Assembly (NCBI RefSeq): GCF_018603515.1
Contig: NZ_JACATN010000004.1
Coordinates: 372,001-436,000, forward strand
From: Zobellia barbeyronii
GTDB lineage: Bacteria > Bacteroidota > Bacteroidia > Flavobacteriales > Flavobacteriaceae
Length of the DNA stretch: 64,000 nucleotides
Reading direction: 5' to 3'
The notes beneath the pieces were generated by a model. It searched no databases. It was not told the DNA's origin and worked only from the letters and a program-made list of their open reading frames with translations. The translations under genes were made by a program, and so were the position numbers. Positions 26,706-35,018 of the stretch are shown piece after piece (position 1 is the first letter of the stretch; the number at the start of each line of letters is the position of its first letter).

Positions 26706-27227
26706 CTATTTTTTAGGAGGATATTTAGAGAAAACCTTTGCAGCTAGTGCATGTAATTTTTCCTCGCGTGCTTCAGGGGAAACATTTTCTTTGAAATTGC
26801 TTTGCCCTTGACCTTGCCAAAAGAGTTCATCCTTTTTGGCATCAACAAAATCAAACCGGATTTCGCGTTCCAGTTTTGGTTGCCCTACTGGTATACCTAC
26901 GGAAACTCCTCCCCCTACACTACGTCCAGTTCCACCAAGGCCAAGGCCAACGGTATTATTGCTAGCGACTTCAAAAGACTCACTATCTATATTGATAAAA
27001 AAATCAGGATCTTCAGAAAAACGAATACCTTTTGCTTGCATTTCAGCATTAACGGCATGCAACAAACGTTTGGTATCAAGCTCACTAAGGCCTGTATTCA
27101 TATCAGGGTAATAATTGTAAGTACTGTAATTGGTGAAATCGGTTCCCTTATCATAATCATAGTTCACCCTAATCGTATTGCACGAGGCCAAACACAAAAC
27201 CAACACCAAAGTAAATACATTCTTCAT
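26706..27227 (-). CDS. DUF4136 domain lipoprotein
   Basis: A 173-residue lipoprotein (signal MKNVFTLVLVLCLASC, lipobox LASC) with a DUF4136 domain: VNYDYDKGTDFTNYSTYNY after the signal, LLHAVNAEMQAKGIRF in the middle and a glycine-rich loop VGLGLGGTGRSVGGGVSVG. The last quarter has the REIRFDFVDAKKDELFWQG strand typical of the family. Function unknown; DUF4136 proteins are small envelope lipoproteins. It lies 66 bases downstream of obgE's end on the other side of a short gap but reads in the same direction and is upstream of no close partner. Confidence 0.85.
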   Translation of the reverse strand: MKNVFTLVLVLCLASCNTIRVNYDYDKGTDFTNYSTYNYYPDMNTGLSELDTKRLLHAVNAEMQAKGIRFSEDPDFFINIDSESFEVASNNTVGLGLGGTGRSVGGGVSVGIPVGQPKLEREIRFDFVDAKKDELFWQGQGQSNFKENVSPEAREEKLHALAAKVFSKYPPKK

Positions 27228-27293
27228 AGTCTCGTTTTAAAGTAAATTTAAGGAATTATAATCGGGCCGAATTTAACAACCAACCAGTCCCTC

Positions 27294-28295
27294 CTAACTA
27301 TTCAACATAGCCCAGAGCTTATCTTTCAATTCCATGATACCTTGTTGCGCTACAGAAGAAATAAATATATACGGCGTGCTATCCAAATCTTTGTCTAGTT
27401 CTATGCGCATTTCATCCATAAGCTCCTGATCTAACATATCGCTTTTAGAAATGGCTATTAAACGTTCCTTGTCCAACAATTCAGGGTTGTACCTTCTTAG
27501 CTCACCAAGTAAAATTTGGTACTCTTTACCAATGTCCTTACTATCCGCAGGTATTAAAAATAAGAGAGTAGAATTACGCTCTATATGTCTTAAAAAGTAA
27601 TGACCTAACCCTTTTCCTTCTGCAGCACCTTCTATAATTCCAGGAATATCTGCCATTACGAAACTCTGAAAGTTCCGATGTTCTACAATTCCCAAGTTAG
27701 GTTTCAGGGTTGTAAATTCGTAAGCCGCAATTTTTGGTTTTGCTGATGTAATAACTGATAATAAAGTAGATTTACCAGCATTAGGAAAGCCTACAAGACC
27801 AACATCTGCCAATAATTTTAATTCAAGAACCACTTCTACTTCCGCTCCAGGCATACCAGGTTGCGCGTATCTTGGAGTTTGATTGGTACTGGTCTTAAAA
27901 TGCCAGTTACCTCTACCACCCATTCCGCCTTCTGCCAAAACCCGCTCTTCTCCATGTTCCGTAATTTCGAACAACACTTCTGCTGTTTCAGAATCTTTTA
28001 CCACAGTACCTAATGGAACATCTAAATATACATCTTCGCCATCTGCACCAGAACTACGGGATTTACTACCGTGTCCGCCGTGACCTGACTTAAAATGCTT
28101 TTTGAACTTAAAGGTTACAAGCGTCCATAAATTATTATTTCCACGTAAGATAATATGACCTCCACGACCGCCATCTCCACCATCGGGACCACCTTTGGTA
28201 ATGAACTTTTCCCTATGCAAATGCACAGAGCCTTTTCCTCCTTTACCAGATTCCGCATTAATCCTAACGTAGTCTACAAAATTACCCTCAGTCAT
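27294..28295 (-). CDS. obgE: Obg family GTPase (ribosome assembly, stress control)
   Basis: A 333-residue Obg GTPase. The N-terminal Obg fold (1-158) has the glycine-rich loops [16 protein letters not shown] and [14 protein letters not shown]. The G domain begins about 160, with P-loop GFPNAGKST (169-177), switch II DIPGI (216-220) and G4-type SKSDM. The variable C-terminal domain of some Obg proteins is absent, as usual in Bacteroidota. Obg binds the 50S subunit and couples its maturation to GTP/ppGpp levels. It lies downstream of HPRT-Adk in the same direction, with a promoter and terminator between them. Confidence 0.96.
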   Translation of the reverse strand: MTEGNFVDYVRINAESGKGGKGSVHLHREKFITKGGPDGGDGGRGGHIILRGNNNLWTLVTFKFKKHFKSGHGGHGSKSRSSGADGEDVYLDVPLGTVVKDSETAEVLFEITEHGEERVLAEGGMGGRGNWHFKTSTNQTPRYAQPGMPGAEVEVVLELKLLADVGLVGFPNAGKSTLLSVITSAKPKIAAYEFTTLKPNLGIVEHRNFQSFVMADIPGIIEGAAEGKGLGHYFLRHIERNSTLLFLIPADSKDIGKEYQILLGELRRYNPELLDKERLIAISKSDMLDQELMDEMRIELDKDLDSTPYIFISSVAQQGIMELKDKLWAMLNS

Positions 28296-28337
28296 AAAAT
28301 ATTCTCAATTATACATTGACGACAGTCAACATTTGCG

Positions 28338-28370
28338 CAAAAATACGCATTTCGCATGAAGCTTAAACAA
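28338..28370 (-). promoter_or_regulatory. Bacteroidota promoter for obgE
   Basis: On the minus strand TTG (28368-28370) is followed after 22 bases by TATTTTTG (28338-28345), close to the TTG-N19-21-TAnnTTTG consensus. The -7 box lies 42 bases before the ATG. obgE therefore has its own promoter. Confidence 0.6.
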
Positions 28371-28402
28371 GCTATGCATTTAGAAGTTAGCCTTATAAAG
28401 CC

Positions 28403-28454
28403 AAAAAGAGAGTTGAAACATGCCTAATCATCTGTTTAGACCTGTTCAACTCTC
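28403..28454 (-). terminator. Probable terminator of the HPRT-Adk gene
   Basis: On the minus strand GAGAGTTGAA (28445-28454) pairs with TTCAACTCTC (28408-28417), a 10-bp perfect stem with a 27-base loop, followed by TTTTT (28403-28407). The loop is long, so termination may be partial. Confidence 0.55.
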
Positions 28455-28484
28455 CTTAATATACTATTAGAAACCGAAAGAGAA

Positions 28485-29591
28485 CTAAAGCTCCTCGATA
28501 ACCTTAGCCAAACGATGTGTTATTTCATCTATGGCGCCAATACCATTTACACTATGGAATTTATTCTGAGCCTCATAAAAATCTTTTAAAGGCGCTGTTT
28601 TCTCATTATACTCATCAAAACGATTACGTATCTTAGATTCGTCTTGATCATCGCTACGGCCACTTACCTTGCCTCTTTCTAACAAACGCTGAATAAGAAC
28701 TTCGTCATTTGCTTCTAAAGCGATAGTTGCATCTATTTTCATCTCTTTTGTGGTCAAGAAAGCATCTAAAGCTTTTGCTTGAGCAGTTGTACGAGGAAAA
28801 CCGTCAAAAATGAATCCGCTTGCATCTGGGTTTTTCTCAACCGCATCTTGCAACATCTTTATAGTTACTTCATCAGGAACCAAATCGCCACGATCAATGT
28901 ATGATTTAGCCAATTGTCCCAGTTCAGTATCGTTTTTCATGTTATAACGAAAAAGATCTCCGGTAGAAATGTGTTTCAGGTTGTACTTATCCTTTAAAAA
29001 ATCAGCTTGGGTTCCTTTTCCGGCACCCGGTTTCCCGAAAAGCACGAGATTAATCATATGTTTTTGGTTTAATTGGTAAACTTCCTTAAGGTTTCGGCCT
29101 AACTCATTATAATCCAGACCGTATCCCACAATAAATTTATCAGGTATATCAATACCTACGTAATCAATGGTATACTCACCATTGTATATTTCAGACTTAT
29201 AAAAAAGACTTGCAACCTTAAATTCCTTAACGTTAGCCTTTGAAAAAAGATGTATTAATTTTTTGAGCGTACGGCCCGTATCTATGATATCTTCAAGAAT
29301 AATAACACTACGGCCTTCTATATCCTCAGAAACATCTAAGAGAGTTTCTACTATACCTGTAGAAGTCAAACCTTGATAGGAACTTAATTTCACAAAAGAA
29401 ACTTCGCAAGGGTGTTGATATTCCTTCAGAAAATCTGATACGAACATAAACGACCCATTAAGAACCCCCACAAAAATTGGTGTTTCATCCTTATAATCAG
29501 CGGCAACTTGATCGGCAACTTTTTTTACGGCTGCTTTTATTTGCGCTTCGCTCAAGAACGGCTTAAAATGTTTATCGTGTAGCTTTATCAC
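28485..29591 (-). CDS. adk: Hypoxanthine phosphoribosyltransferase-adenylate kinase fusion
   Basis: A 368-residue two-domain enzyme. Residues 1-178 are a hypoxanthine(-guanine) phosphoribosyltransferase, with VGVLNGSFMF and the PRPP loop ILEDIIDTGRTL (98-110). Residues 179-368 are a complete adenylate kinase beginning MINLVLFGKPGAGKGTQ: P-loop 186-194, STGDLFR, DGFPRT (263-268) and a short LID without zinc cysteines (RLLERGKVSGRSDD). One chain thus makes IMP/GMP from bases and PRPP and balances AMP, ADP and ATP. Met179 shows where an ancestral adk start would lie. There is no stop or frameshift between the halves. I believe long Adks like this occur in other Flavobacteriaceae, unverified here. 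Confidence 0.93.
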   Translation of the reverse strand: MIKLHDKHFKPFLSEAQIKAAVKKVADQVAADYKDETPIFVGVLNGSFMFVSDFLKEYQHPCEVSFVKLSSYQGLTSTGIVETLLDVSEDIEGRSVIILEDIIDTGRTLKKLIHLFSKANVKEFKVASLFYKSEIYNGEYTIDYVGIDIPDKFIVGYGLDYNELGRNLKEVYQLNQKHMINLVLFGKPGAGKGTQADFLKDKYNLKHISTGDLFRYNMKNDTELGQLAKSYIDRGDLVPDEVTIKMLQDAVEKNPDASGFIFDGFPRTTAQAKALDAFLTTKEMKIDATIALEANDEVLIQRLLERGKVSGRSDDQDESKIRNRFDEYNEKTAPLKDFYEAQNKFHSVNGIGAIDEITHRLAKVIEEL

Positions 29592-29651
29592 ATCGCATTT
29601 TTAAAGAACGGCTAATATACCACTTTGATTTTGCTTTTTTAAGCACACGCC

Positions 29652-29680
29652 TTGCGTTTTAAGAATTCGATGTATTTTTG
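29652..29680 (+). promoter_or_regulatory. Bacteroidota promoter for purK-purE
   Basis: TTG (29652-29654), 18 bases, then TATTTTTG (29673-29680), close to consensus. It overlaps an in-frame TTG (29678) that would otherwise look like an earlier purK start; the next ATG at 29702 is therefore the start. Confidence 0.7.
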
Positions 29681-29701
29681 CATCAGTTCAAAATCAATTG
29701 C

Positions 29702-30874
29702 ATGTCTACAGATAATTCATCGGAGTACTTTTCTTCACAGTTTAAATTGGGAATTTTAGGCGGTGGCCAGCTTGGTAAAATGCTCCTTTACGAAACTCGT
29801 AAATTTGATATTCACACCGTAGTTATGGACTCTTCGCCAGAAGCTCCTTCAAAAATAGCCTGCAATGAATTTATATTGGGAGACCTGATGGATTTTGATG
29901 CCGTATACAATTTTGGGAAGCAAGTAGATGTGCTTACCATTGAAATTGAAAACGTAAATGTGGATGCCTTAGAAAAACTGGAAGATGAAGGTCTAATGGT
30001 TTTTCCACAAACCAAAGCTCTTAGAATCATCCAGAACAAAGCAAAACAGAAGCTTTTTTATGTGGATAACAACATACCAACGGCAGATTTTCAGCGATTT
30101 GCCTATAAAAGTGAAATAAAAGATAGTATCTCTAACGGAGCTTTAGATTTCCCTTTTATTTGGAAAGCAGCACAATTTGGTTATGACGGACAAGGAGTTA
30201 AAGTTGTTCGTAAGATTGAAGATTTAAACGAACTTCCTGCAGGTGAATGTATTGCAGAAAAGATGATCGACTTTAAAAATGAACTTGCCGTTATCGTTAC
30301 CCGCAGTGTAAGTGGTGAAGTGAAAACTTATCCCGTGGTAGAAATGGAATTTCACCCGGAAGCCAATCAAGTAGAATATGTTATCTGTCCTGCTAGAATT
30401 AGTGATGCCGTTGCCCAAAAAGCACAAGAAATAGCTTTGAAGGTTTCAGAGAAAATACAGCATGTTGGCCTTTTGGCCGTAGAACTTTTCCAGACTAAAG
30501 ATGATCAAATCATAGTTAACGAAGTTGCTCCAAGACCCCACAACAGTGGCCATTATAGTATTGAAGCAAGTTACACCAACCAGTTTGAGCAACATCTTCG
30601 TGCCATTTTAGACCTTCCATTAGGTGATACTAAAAGTAAGGTTGCCGGTATTATGGTAAATTTAGTGGGTGCCGAAGGTTATACAGGAGAGGTTATCTAT
30701 GAAAATATGTCCGAAATTTTAGGAATGGAAGGAGTAACTCCTCATATTTACGGCAAAAAACAAACCCGTCCTTTTAGAAAAATGGGTCATGTAACTATAG
30801 TAAACGAATCTATTTCCGAAGCTCGCAAAATTGCGCAGCAAGTAAAGGAAACTATTAAAGTGATAAGCAAATAA
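29702..30874 (+). CDS. purK: 5-(carboxyamino)imidazole ribonucleotide synthase
   Basis: A 390-residue ATP-grasp enzyme that makes N5-CAIR from AIR, bicarbonate and ATP in purine synthesis. It has the N-terminal preATP-grasp loop KLGILGGGQLGKML, the ATP-grasp segment KAAQFGYDGQGVKVV, AVELFQTKDDQIIVNEVAPRPHNSGHYSIEA and the C-terminal VNLVGAEG. The ATG at 29702 is preferred because the upstream TTG overlaps the -7 box. Its stop lies 4 bases before purE, the next enzyme of the pathway. Confidence 0.95.
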   Translation: MSTDNSSEYFSSQFKLGILGGGQLGKMLLYETRKFDIHTVVMDSSPEAPSKIACNEFILGDLMDFDAVYNFGKQVDVLTIEIENVNVDALEKLEDEGLMVFPQTKALRIIQNKAKQKLFYVDNNIPTADFQRFAYKSEIKDSISNGALDFPFIWKAAQFGYDGQGVKVVRKIEDLNELPAGECIAEKMIDFKNELAVIVTRSVSGEVKTYPVVEMEFHPEANQVEYVICPARISDAVAQKAQEIALKVSEKIQHVGLLAVELFQTKDDQIIVNEVAPRPHNSGHYSIEASYTNQFEQHLRAILDLPLGDTKSKVAGIMVNLVGAEGYTGEVIYENMSEILGMEGVTPHIYGKKQTRPFRKMGHVTIVNESISEARKIAQQVKETIKVISK

Positions 30875-30878
30875 TCAT

Positions 30879-31370
30879 ATGAGTAAAGTAGCAGTAGTAA
30901 TGGGCAGCACTAGTGATATGCCCGTAATGCAAGACGCCATAGACATTTTAAAGGGATTTGATATTGAAGTTGATGTAGATATCGTATCAGCTCACAGAAC
31001 TCCTGAAAAACTTTTTGATTTTAGTAAAAATGCACATACCAATGGTTATACCGTTATTATTGCCGGTGCCGGTGGCGCAGCTCACCTTCCTGGAATGGTA
31101 GCATCTATGTCTCCTTTACCAGTAATTGGTGTTCCCGTAAAAAGTAGCAATTCTATAGATGGTTGGGATTCTATCTTATCCATTCTTCAAATGCCCGGTG
31201 GCGTTCCCGTAGCTACGGTAGCCCTGAACGGAGCAAAAAATGCCGGTATATTGGCGGCACAGATTATAGGAAGCTCGGACAAATGTGTTCTTGATAAAAT
31301 TATTCTATATAAAGAAGGCCTAAAACAAAAAGTAATAGAGGGTGCAAAATCCGTCAGTGGCAAGAAGTAA
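30879..31370 (+). CDS. purE: N5-carboxyaminoimidazole ribonucleotide mutase
   Basis: A 163-residue class I PurE, converting N5-CAIR to CAIR. The active-site pieces are MGSTSDMPVM near the start, SAHRTPEKL, AGAGGAAHLPGMVAS and GVPVKSSNSIDGWDSILSI-type loop, then MPGGVPVATVALNGAKNAG. Length is typical. It is 4 bases after purK and the two form an operon; HPRT-Adk faces them divergently, grouping salvage and de novo purine genes. Confidence 0.96.
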   Translation: MSKVAVVMGSTSDMPVMQDAIDILKGFDIEVDVDIVSAHRTPEKLFDFSKNAHTNGYTVIIAGAGGAAHLPGMVASMSPLPVIGVPVKSSNSIDGWDSILSILQMPGGVPVATVALNGAKNAGILAAQIIGSSDKCVLDKIILYKEGLKQKVIEGAKSVSGKK

Positions 31371-31397
31371 TATATAGGTCATCAAAAATTACAATTC

Positions 31398-31799
31398 ATG
31401 AATTACCCTTCACTTATAGGTTTTATAATTGGTGTATTGGCTATTATTGTTTTAGCTTTTATTGAGCGAAGAATCAATAATCCTTATTTAAAAAGTCTCT
31501 GGAGAAGCGCTTTATTCTTCTTCTCTATGTATGTGTTGATACTTGTTCTGGTTTTCTTTCGTTGGAAATACTATGAAATGCAACTAAGCACTTTTGACCT
31601 TAATGCAGATGGCAGCATAGGCCTTAAGGAATATACAGACCAATACAGATTTGTTAGAGATAAAGTAATGAGCGGAGCCGATCGGAACTTTGCTTTTGTA
31701 ACCGGAGCTGCATTATCTTTTCTTTTAGCTGGCCTTGCACTCATACTAGACCTTATTAATACTTGGATAAAGTCTAAGAACAACCCCATACAATCTTAA
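31398..31799 (+). CDS. Small membrane protein with one EF-hand loop
   Basis: A 133-residue protein of unknown function. Hydrophobic helices lie at about 5-22, 37-55 and 98-122. Between helices two and three is a 12-residue EF-hand loop with all ligands in canonical position: D67-L-N69-A-D71-G-S73-I-G-L-K-E78, followed by KEYTDQYRFV. A single calcium-binding hand in a compact three-helix membrane protein is unusual in bacteria. The start follows purE by 27 bases and the M3 peptidase starts 21 bases after its stop, so it is probably co-transcribed with both. Calcium sensing is an inference. Confidence 0.75.
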   Translation: MNYPSLIGFIIGVLAIIVLAFIERRINNPYLKSLWRSALFFFSMYVLILVLVFFRWKYYEMQLSTFDLNADGSIGLKEYTDQYRFVRDKVMSGADRNFAFVTGAALSFLLAGLALILDLINTWIKSKNNPIQS

Positions 31800-31820
31800 A
31801 CCTAAAAAAACTTACGTCAT

Positions 31821-33839
31821 ATGAATCCATTATTGACACCTTTTGATACTGCTCCATTTTCTAAAATAGAAAATGCACATTTTAAGCCTGCTTTTTTACA
31901 AGCTATGAAAGATGCAAGAGCAGAAATAGACCAAATAACGGCTAACAAGGCAGAGCCTTCTTTTGAGAACACCATTGAAGCATTGGAATTTACAGGTCAG
32001 CAGTTGGACCGAATTTCCAGTGTTTTCTTTAATCTAAATTCTGCCGAAACCAATGAAGAAATTCAAAAGATAGCTCAGGAAATTTCCCCTTTGCTTTCTG
32101 AATTCAGTAATGATATTACGCTAAACGAAGCTTTATTCAAACGCATAAAAACCGTTTATGACCAAAAAGATTCTTTAGACCTTACCATAGAGCAACACAC
32201 TTTGCTTGACAAGAAATACAAGAGTTTCAGTAGAAACGGTGCTAATCTAAACGATGACAAGAAGAAACGTCTTCGTGAAATTGATTCAGAGCTTTCAAAA
32301 TTAAAATTGAACTTTGGCGAAAATACACTAGCTGAAACCAACAAGTACGAAAAGCACTTGACCAATGAAAGTGATTTAGATGGTCTACCTGAAGGAGAGA
32401 AAGAGGCAGCTGCTCAAATGGCAAAATCAAAAGAGAAAGAGGGCTGGGTTATAACTTTAGACTACCCGAGTTACATACCCTTTATGAAATATGCCAAAAA
32501 CCGCGAACTGCGTAAGGAGTTGTCTTTAGCTTTTGGCAGCAAGGCTTTTCATAATGATGAGCTTGACAACCAAGAAAACGTACTTAAAATTGCCAATTTA
32601 CGCTTTGAACGTGCTAATTTATTGGGCTATAAGACCCATGCACACTTTGTTCTAGAAGAGCGCATGGCAGAAACTCCAGAAAAGGTACACAAGTTTCTAA
32701 ATGAGTTATTAGAAAAAGCAAAGCCTGCTGCAGGAAAAGAATTTGCCCAACTTGAAGATTTTGCAAAAGAATTAGACCATATAGACCGATTAGAAAAATG
32801 GGACGGTAGTTATTATTCTGAAAAACTGAAACAAAAACTGTTCAATTTAGATGACGAGAAACTAAAACCTTATTTTAAACTAGAGAATGTAATTTCAGGT
32901 GTTTTCAAAATAGCTGAGAAATTATTCGACCTTCGTTTTGAAGAAGTTACGGATATAGATAAATATAATGAAGAAGTAAAAACGTATAAGGTTTACGATA
33001 CTTCCAACAACTTCATCTCTGTTTTCTATGCAGATTTTCACCCTAGAAAAGGAAAACGTGGTGGTGCTTGGATGACTTCCTACAAATCTCAATACCAACG
33101 TAACGGAGAAAATGTACGTCCGCACATATCCAATGTTTGTAATTTTACCCGTTCTACACCTAGTAAGCCTTCTCTTTTAACTTTTAACGAGGTAACTACC
33201 CTATTTCATGAATTTGGACATGGATTGCATGGTATGCTGGCTAACACCACCTACCCTAGCCTTTCAGGAACTTCTGTTTTTTGGGATTTTGTAGAGCTAC
33301 CGAGCCAAGTAATGGAAAACTGGTGTTATGAAAAAGAAGCACTAGAACTTTTTGCTACTCATTACGAGACTGGAAAAGTGATTCCGATGGAATTAGTTCA
33401 GAAAATTAAAGAATCTGCTACTTTTCAAGAAGGCATGCAGACGCTACGCCAACTGAGTTTTGGTCTTTTAGATATGTCTTGGCACGGAATTGACCCAACA
33501 AGCATTAAGAACGTAAAACAGCACGAAACCGAAGCTTTCAAAGGCACGACTCTATATCCTGATACACCAGAAACTTGTATGAGTACCGCTTTTGCCCATA
33601 TTTTTCAAGGTGGGTATTCTTCTGGATACTACAGCTACAAATGGGCTGAAGTTTTAGATGCGGATGCTTTCGCATATTTTAAAGAAAAGGGTATTTTTAA
33701 TAAAGAAGTTGCTACTAAGTTCAAAGATAATGTGCTTTCAAAAGGTGGTACAGAAAATCCAATGGTTCTTTACAAGCGTTTTAGAGGTGCTGAACCTAAG
33801 GTAGAAGCCTTATTAGAAAGGGCCGGCTTATTGAATTAA
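31821..33839 (+). CDS. M3 family zinc metallopeptidase (Dcp/oligopeptidase A type)
   Basis: A 672-residue thimet-oligopeptidase-family peptidase. The zinc site is HEFGH (His463-Glu464-x2-His467) with the third ligand Glu492 in FVELPSQ, exactly 25 residues after His467. The N-terminal LLTPFDTAPFSKIENAHFKPAF and the C-terminal FAHIFQGGYSSGYYSYKWAEVL match the Dcp/PrlC branch. No signal peptide is seen, so it probably degrades short peptides in the cytoplasm. Sequence does not settle dipeptidyl carboxypeptidase against oligopeptidase A. Confidence 0.93.
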   Translation: MNPLLTPFDTAPFSKIENAHFKPAFLQAMKDARAEIDQITANKAEPSFENTIEALEFTGQQLDRISSVFFNLNSAETNEEIQKIAQEISPLLSEFSNDITLNEALFKRIKTVYDQKDSLDLTIEQHTLLDKKYKSFSRNGANLNDDKKKRLREIDSELSKLKLNFGENTLAETNKYEKHLTNESDLDGLPEGEKEAAAQMAKSKEKEGWVITLDYPSYIPFMKYAKNRELRKELSLAFGSKAFHNDELDNQENVLKIANLRFERANLLGYKTHAHFVLEERMAETPEKVHKFLNELLEKAKPAAGKEFAQLEDFAKELDHIDRLEKWDGSYYSEKLKQKLFNLDDEKLKPYFKLENVISGVFKIAEKLFDLRFEEVTDIDKYNEEVKTYKVYDTSNNFISVFYADFHPRKGKRGGAWMTSYKSQYQRNGENVRPHISNVCNFTRSTPSKPSLLTFNEVTTLFHEFGHGLHGMLANTTYPSLSGTSVFWDFVELPSQVMENWCYEKEALELFATHYETGKVIPMELVQKIKESATFQEGMQTLRQLSFGLLDMSWHGIDPTSIKNVKQHETEAFKGTTLYPDTPETCMSTAFAHIFQGGYSSGYYSYKWAEVLDADAFAYFKEKGIFNKEVATKFKDNVLSKGGTENPMVLYKRFRGAEPKVEALLERAGLLN

Positions 33840-33972
33840 AACCTTCAAAATATAATTCATAGAAAAAAATTAAAAAAATATACCAAGATTATGTTTTTGT
33901 AAGTTATTTCTTATATATTTACGTAACATAAGTAGGTTGAAAAGGTTATATCAATAATTTTTTTAACGGTTT

Positions 33973-34003
33973 AAAAGAGGGTGTGGGGACGCCCTCTTTT
34001 TTT
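33973..34003 (+). terminator. Rho-independent terminator in a gene-free island
   Basis: AAAAGAGGG (33973-33981) pairs with CCCTCTTTT (33992-34000) around a 10-base loop and is followed by more T. It lies 134 bases past the M3 stop. The 33840-34110 interval holds no ORF or tRNA; a small RNA ending here is possible. Confidence 0.8.
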
Positions 34004-34110
34004 ATTCCCTAAAGCCAAAAGACTACTTATAGGTTAAATTGTTACTATTTTTTCCGTTTGCATTAATCATCTCACTTGGTTTTCTGAACTTTGCAAAAAA
34101 AAAATAAATC

Positions 34111-34632
34111 ATGGTTATATTTGTAGATATGGACGAGGTGATTGCAGACACCTACGGAGAACATATAGAAATTTATAATAAGGACTACAACGAACAACTT
34201 ACACTAGATTTTTTTCATGGTAGTGAAGTTTGGCATAAAGTTCCTGTGGACAGACAACAGAGTGTTCGTGATCATGCACGAAATAAAGGTTTCTTTCGTA
34301 ACCTCAAACCCATTGCAGATGGCCAAGCCGTACTTAAGAAATTAAGCGAGAAACACGAAGTATATATTGCAAGTGCCGCAATGCAGTTTCCAAACTCACT
34401 TGAAGAAAAATCTGAGTGGCTAGATGAACATTTTTCATTTATACCATGGCAAAACCGCATACTATGCGGAAACAAGCACATCTTACGTGGAGATATTTTA
34501 ATTGACGATCGTAGTTATAATCTTGAAACTTTTGAAGGTAGGTCACTATTATTTACATCACCCCATAACGTAAACACAACCGGTTTTGAACGGGTAAACA
34601 ATTGGTTAGAAATAGCAGAAAAATTACTCTAA
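34111..34632 (+). CDS. 5'(3')-deoxyribonucleotidase (NT5C family, HAD)
   Basis: A 173-residue HAD phosphatase of the NT5C type, which dephosphorylates deoxyribonucleoside monophosphates. Motif I is DMDEVIAD (nucleophile Asp6, acid Asp8); the position after Asp8, usually Gly, is Glu9. Other family marks are the cap FRNLKPIADGQAVLKKL, motif II YIASAAM, then WQNRILCGNKHILRGDILIDDRSYNLETF. Its stop shares bases with the stop of the convergent rhodanese gene (CTAA). Confidence 0.85.
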   Translation: MVIFVDMDEVIADTYGEHIEIYNKDYNEQLTLDFFHGSEVWHKVPVDRQQSVRDHARNKGFFRNLKPIADGQAVLKKLSEKHEVYIASAAMQFPNSLEEKSEWLDEHFSFIPWQNRILCGNKHILRGDILIDDRSYNLETFEGRSLLFTSPHNVNTTGFERVNNWLEIAEKLL

Positions 34633-34988
34633 TTCTTTTTATTTGCCACAAAGGCATCGTAGCCACCTTCCAAATTAACCACCTTACTAAAACCAAGAGA
34701 ATCTAACACATGCGCCGCTTTGGCACTACGCCCGCCCATTTTACAATACACATAGACAGGTCTTGCCCTGTCTATAGTATCAACACTTTTAATAAAATCC
34801 GTATCGAACCAATTAATATTCAATGCATTATCTAAATGACCGGCACTGAACTCTTCTGGAGTACGCACATCGACTAAAATCCCTGAATCTATATCATTCT
34901 GTGAAAATTCTGTGATATGTTTTCCTTTACTTTGAACACAACCTAAGTTTACAACAAACAAGGTAACAAGCAAATAGTAAAATTTCAT
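34629..34988 (-). CDS. Rhodanese-like lipoprotein
   Basis: A 119-residue protein with a lipoprotein signal (lipobox VNLGC, Cys17) and one rhodanese domain. The landmarks are LVDVRTPEEFSAGHLDNALNI (38-58) and the active-site loop C82-KMGGRS-A. Such single-domain secreted rhodaneses carry or transfer sulfane sulfur, though the true substrate is seldom known. It converges with the deoxyribonucleotidase (4-base overlap) and diverges from the ECF sigma gene. Confidence 0.87.
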   Translation of the reverse strand: MKFYYLLVTLFVVNLGCVQSKGKHITEFSQNDIDSGILVDVRTPEEFSAGHLDNALNINWFDTDFIKSVDTIDRARPVYVYCKMGGRSAKAAHVLDSLGFSKVVNLEGGYDAFVANKKN

Positions 34989-35004
34989 AGGTCTTAAGTT
35001 TAAT

Positions 35005-35012
35005 CAAAAATA
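35005..35012 (-). promoter_or_regulatory. Bacteroidota -7 box for the rhodanese gene
   Basis: On the minus strand TATTTTTG matches TAnnTTTG and lies 16 bases before the rhodanese ATG. It falls just ahead of the divergent ECF sigma gene. No -33 element is visible. Confidence 0.42.
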
Positions 35013-35018
35013 CTAATT

